Source of the DNA: Cornus controversa
Taxonomy: Eukaryota > Streptophyta > Magnoliopsida > Cornales > Cornaceae
Direction: 5' to 3'
Assembly (NCBI GenBank): GCA_026545225.1
Contig: CM048846.1
Span: forward strand, 37,707,501-37,771,500
Length of the DNA: 64,000 nucleotides
Part shown: positions 60,249-64,000 of the stretch, piece by piece
Layout of the letters: every line of letters begins with the position of its first letter
Position numbering within the stretch: position 1 is the stretch's first letter
Program-made: the position numbers and the translations under genes
Notes under the pieces: generated by a model
What the model was told of the DNA's origin: nothing
What the model saw: only the letters and a program-made list of their open reading frames with translations
Databases searched by the model: none

Positions 60249-61563
60249 TGTGAAGTATATTTTTTTAATTGGTAATCTTCGGTGTCAAAATTAAACATGA
60301 TCGAGTTTTTATCTTTGATTTATATTCTTGTAATTGAAGTCTCAGAGTGAACATGAAATTCTACACTAACCATGCAAATGTTCTTTAAAGGTATGAAACT
60401 TGAATCTTCGAAAGAAGGCATCAATGATCTGAACAAGGATTTGATCGATTGAAGTTTTCGGATGATTTCGATTGCATGTGGACATTGCTTACCAAGTATG
60501 AGAGTCACGTAGTCCAGGCAAACTGGTGAGAACACATTTGATTCAAACCGGGAGGTGCCGACCTTAAAAATTAGGTTTTTGGTTAAATTTTTTAGAATTT
60601 TAAAGATTGGACCGGTCTAGCTCAAATTTGGACAGGTCCAAGTAGTCTCGGGACTTTGCACTTGTGTAGGCAGAAGCCTAGACTAGTCCAAGTTTGAGTT
60701 TGACCAGTCTAAGTCTTCTGATGGCAAATCTTTGCTCTGTAATGTTCTGTTTTAACCTAGATTTGACTCTGAAATTTCCTTAAATATTAGAACTTGTTTC
60801 CTATTAATTTTTAACTTTTTTTCAAGAAAAATTAGCATTTTTAACATCTATAAAATCCTCATATGATTTCTCTCTCAGTATGCTTTCAAGAAGCTTTCAA
60901 TATACATCGAAATTTATATCTTAAAGAGAGAAAGCATTGAGATTTTTTTCGACAAAGAACTTTATTTTTCTGTTTATATTTTTTAGAGCACACACATATT
61001 CACTGAGTGATTTACAATGACTCTATTTGCTTGATTAATTATTTGAAGACTACTTTAGATTTTTTATTGATCAAAACAATTGGATTGTTTGGTCTCTTCT
61101 ACAACTGTTTGTTGGTCAGGAAGAAGAAAAAGATCGAACTAGGAAGGGGACGGAATACTTGCTAAGTGTTCATGTTTTTTCACTTACCCTTTTACAAGGA
61201 TTGTAACGTTAGTCGTAAGTCAGCAGTAATTGGACGAGGGAGTCGCAAAAGTAAGCCTGAGGCGTTTCGCATCAAGTTTTTGTCAAAGTGGAGTGGGTGT
61301 GAGTTTGAAACACATTATGTTTCTTCGAGACTACAAAACCTCACCCGAAATTTATTTTCAATCTGGATTTTTCACATATATTTGGTGCATTATTTACTTT
61401 ATTGCACTTTATTTTATTTACTTGTTTTGTATTATTACTTTAATTTTTAATTGAACTTAAGTTTAGGATAATTTGAAAATTAAGTAAAAAAAAGGAGTAA
61501 ATTTAATCACCTCTTTAAATTTTAATCTATCTTTCGTTGGTCCTTTGCCCCGCGCATCTCACA
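60249..61563 (+). repeat. 3' LTR of the large element
   Basis: TGTGAAGT...ATCTCACA, about 1315 bp, colinear with 46876-48232 and followed directly by ACATG (61564-61568). The GGACCGGTC words are more decayed here than in the 5' LTR. Confidence 0.85.
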
Positions 61564-61568
61564 ACATG
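61564..61568. repeat. Right 5-bp target-site duplication (ACATG)
   Basis: Identical to 46871-46875. Confidence 0.85.
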
Positions 61569-61743
61569 ATATGGTTCAATTTTTTTGAACACATACATGG
61601 TAAAAGCTAAAACACTAAAGTAACAATGAGAAATTTCCTTTTGATTTTCAACCTAACAATTCACAGTGCTTCCATCAAATGACTTAGCGAGACTTTAGAA
61701 TTTTTTTCCTTTTCTGTGGTGTGTTGTTCAATCGATTCACATA

Positions 61744-61800
<57 letters not shown>

Positions 61801-62816
61801 CTTGGTATAATAAGAAAAAAAAATAATCTAATAAACAAAAATGAATGAAAAACTTTTTCTGTTATTCAAGATGACTTTTGTCATCTACAATCTAAAATTA
61901 CTTTATTGAATAATAACGATATTGTAAGTGCATGACAATGAACCGACATATAAACTAGTGTGTATATATATATATATATACAAGTCTGTATCTGGAGTGT
62001 AATGATGAGGTGGACCCACTCAAATTTAAATACAAACCACATCATTTTACCCATCAAATGCTCATATCTATACAAAGTTCGGCGCTCGCGAGGGTTGCTA
62101 TTCTGTCGCACTTCTTACCGTGTTGCATGCTATTTGAGCAAACACATGATAAATTTTTTCTCTTTTTTATTACTTCACTCTTTTATTTGAAAATCTAAAC
62201 AAAATATTTATTTTTTACATATTACATTTTTATGTGTATCTGTATGTGATAAGAGTGTGTGTATATATATATATATATTACACATGTATATATTATTTAA
62301 TATTCTTTTCATCCTTTTAAATTTTAAAAATTTATAACTTTTTTATCTTCAATAAAAAAAATAAGAATATTGGTACTTAAATTAAAGTCCTCAGAATTTT
62401 CTTTCTAATAGATGAAGCAAAAATTCACCCCAGCTGGTCAAATGCCAACCTATAAAAAAAGACAAGAGAACTGTAATCAAAGAGGCACCAGTATGAGGCC
62501 GATTGATTACTCTCTGATGATCAAGTCAGATATCGGGAAGGTTTACCAAAGCTGTAGGAGAATTCAGGGAGTATTCATTGCGTACCCTGATATATGAATC
62601 GTCCGGTATTTATAATACACAAGCAAAAGGTGTGCCCTAGTAAAACTTTGTCTCCTCAGCTTCCTTTTCCCACTTGAAGTTAACTAGTCTTGGTTAGAGC
62701 ATTCTTATCTCCCACGTTACCTTAACACTAACTCCCCACATCATATGTTTCATATTAGGAGTCAAACACCCCATCAGATGCCCCCTTTTTATGAAGGTCG
62801 CTTGTCGGGCATCAGG

Positions 62817-62869
<53 letters not shown>

Positions 62870-62879
62870 TTTTGGAGGG
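61569..62879. other. Non-coding; AT microsatellites and probable LTR/leader
   Basis: A (TA)n run lies at about 61747-61796, TG/TA runs at 62254-62279, and CA/TA at 62817-62869. From about 62400 the sequence is less AT-rich, with GGTATTTATAATAC (about 62605) as a possible TATA region; this may be the LTR or leader of the element that follows. No gene is seen. Confidence 0.45.
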
Positions 62880-63907
62880 CCCGGTCTGACGCGCGTGGGT
62901 CATTCGTGGGTCACCCGGCTGATACCATTATACATTTTCTCTCGCGTTGCTTATATGTTATTGATCATACCTTCTATAAGCCATCTCCGGAGAACTTTGC
63001 CCCCAGCTCCCCCCTTGTCCAAGTGTTTGAGTTTCTGCATTCCATAATGGTGGACTATTGCGAGTGCCAAGATCTTAGCTCCATTATGACGGAGTCCGAG
63101 GTGGAGAGTTGGCTGCTTTATATTCTTTTCGGAGGGGGTCATGGCTAGGGCTCCCCTGCCCGCGGAGAGGTCTTACTCCATTTGCCCCGGAGAAACGTGC
63201 TTCTACGAAGGTCATTTTATTTCAAGCCTTCGATTTCCTATCCCGGACTTTGCCCAGGAGTTGCTCCAGTCAATTAACCTCTTCTTTTCTCAACTTACGC
63301 CTAATTCTTGGTGTATTATCATAGCCACCTTGGTTCTTTGGAAGTCTTCTAATCTTACCTCTTAACCAACTATTAACGAGTTTCTTTCCTGTTATACCCT
63401 TCTGAAGAGTAAGGATTGGCATCACATACAAGGCCGAGCTCGCAGCGTAGGGAGCCTGCCTAAAGGACAGGTGGTTCTTGACAATAGTCAAAGGATAAAG
63501 AATTAGAAAGAACATTTCTTTTTTATCTCGGGAAGCTGGGAGCTCCCCCCTTTTCGCATCCCTCATACCTGGACTATTGAGAATACAACTGATGAGCTTC
63601 TCCTATTTTCTTTACCCATGCTATTTCCACCATTTCCTGCACTGCCCCTTACACGGATTTATTTTTATATTCCAGCTGCTAGAGTCGAACCGGAGGTGAG
63701 CCGTAAAGAAGAAGACAGATTAGACATCGTTTATGAGCTCCCGATGAGAGATGCGATGGTCTTAATCTCTTACGCGGGGCTAAGCACACTGGGCTATCTT
63801 GCTCGTATGATCAAAAATAGGTGAGGTACGCTTTATATTTTTGTCCTTTTGACTTTCCTTTTTCTTTACTGAGCCGAGTAACACATTTTTATGTGAAAAT
63901 CGTGTAG
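62880..63907 (+). pseudogene. PF04195-like 'gypsy-type transposon' ORF
   Basis: Plus-strand frames give, in order, DYCECQDLSSIMTESEVESW (about 63050), ETCFYEGHFISSLRFPIPDF, QLTPNSWCIIIATLVLW (about 63290), then after stops NSQRIKN and KEHFFFISGSWELPPF (about 63500-63550), and an unbroken frame 63618-63824 with VEPEVSRKEEDRLDI and ELPMRDAMVLI. This order matches plant PF04195 proteins, whose N-terminal part precedes the gypsy-like gag. A GT...AG pair (63821-63907) with a TTTTATGTGAAAATCGTGTAG acceptor side could be an intron. Several stops make it a likely pseudogene; the window cuts off the 3' part. Confidence 0.6.
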
Positions 63908-64000
63908 GATCATGGAGGAGGCCTGACAGAGATATTCTCACATTAGCGAAGGGAAAAGGTGTTGAGTCATCCTCATCCCCTTCCGTCCAAAAAAGACCGC

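Larger units (their letters stand above)
46876..61563 (+). mobile_element. 14.7-kb non-autonomous LTR retrotransposon with two gag regions
   Basis: Complete outer structure: 5' LTR 46876-48232, primer site 48235, polypurine tract about 60237-60247, 3' LTR 60249-61563, and target duplication ACATG on both sides. The internal region has no recognisable reverse transcriptase, RNase H, integrase or intact protease of its own. It contains two direct copies (48242-51890 and 55771-59396) of a SIRE-like copia gag region with a long non-coding tail, separated by 3.88 kb of unrelated DNA that includes a gypsy primer site, gag and partial protease. All ORFs are broken. By eye the LTRs differ at roughly 15-20 percent of positions, so the insertion is old. 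It would have needed enzymes from an autonomous SIRE-type partner. Confidence 0.85.

Noticed and set aside
1..64000. CRISPR array, toxin-antitoxin, phage or bacterial operon
   Set aside because: No regularly spaced repeat-spacer units or bacterial-type gene clusters; all recognisable content is plant nuclear.

Overview
This window is plant nuclear DNA. It is AT-rich, has many microsatellites, and carries intronless RING-H2 (ATL-type) E3 ligase genes among plant transposon families: an L1-type LINE with DUF4283 and zf-RVT domains, SIRE-like Ty1/copia, Tekay/Del-like Ty3/gypsy, hAT, MITEs and PF04195-type 'gypsy-type transposon' ORFs. It is most likely a eudicot. The species cannot be told from the sequence alone. 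No tRNA, rRNA, CRISPR or bacterial-type operon is present.

Host genes. The only genes that look intact are three members of one ATL78-like RING-H2 cluster, all on the + strand: A (2226-2957), B (25613-26344) and D (37805-38500). A fourth, C (15637-16037), is a 5'-truncated pseudogene with a stop, a frameshift and a lost zinc ligand. The genes sit in repeated units. Unit U1 (1-14703, minus a LINE) and U3 (23459-31101) are long, near-colinear copies that include the promoter, gene and both flanks. U2 (about 15637-22200) is an older, heavily interrupted copy holding C. U4 (about 36799-39200) holds D. The proteins share an N-terminal hydrophobic segment, a GLD-like motif and a C3H2C3 RING finger, so they are expected to be membrane-anchored ubiquitin ligases.

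Transposons in the first two thirds. A LINE (3481-9907) with a 14-bp target duplication interrupts U1 just downstream of gene A. The matching site in U3 is empty, so the LINE arrived after the U1/U3 duplication. U2 carries a non-autonomous hAT element with an 8-bp target duplication (16629-17963), a Helitron-like block with nested tandem repeats (about 18446-21215), a 250-bp solo LTR and a SINE-like piece. From 31100 to 46700 lie degraded remnants: copia gag/protease (minus strand), gypsy LTR pieces, a PF04195-type ORF (minus), a LINE zf-RVT fragment (minus), a gypsy pol with its integrase core deleted plus its long 3' LTR, and a copia RT/RNase H fragment (minus).

The largest object is one 14.7-kb LTR retrotransposon (46876-61563). 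It is bounded by the 5-bp duplication ACATG and has a primer binding site and polypurine tract, but no recognisable reverse transcriptase or integrase. Its interior holds two about 3.6-kb direct copies of a SIRE-like gag region. They flank about 3.9 kb of foreign DNA that includes the primer site, gag and part of the protease of a Ty3/gypsy element. This chimeric, gag-only, double-gag layout is the most unusual structure here. The window ends in a degenerate PF04195-type ORF (62880-63907). No new enzymatic or defence system is evident. The novelty lies in transposon architecture and in the history of the RING cluster.
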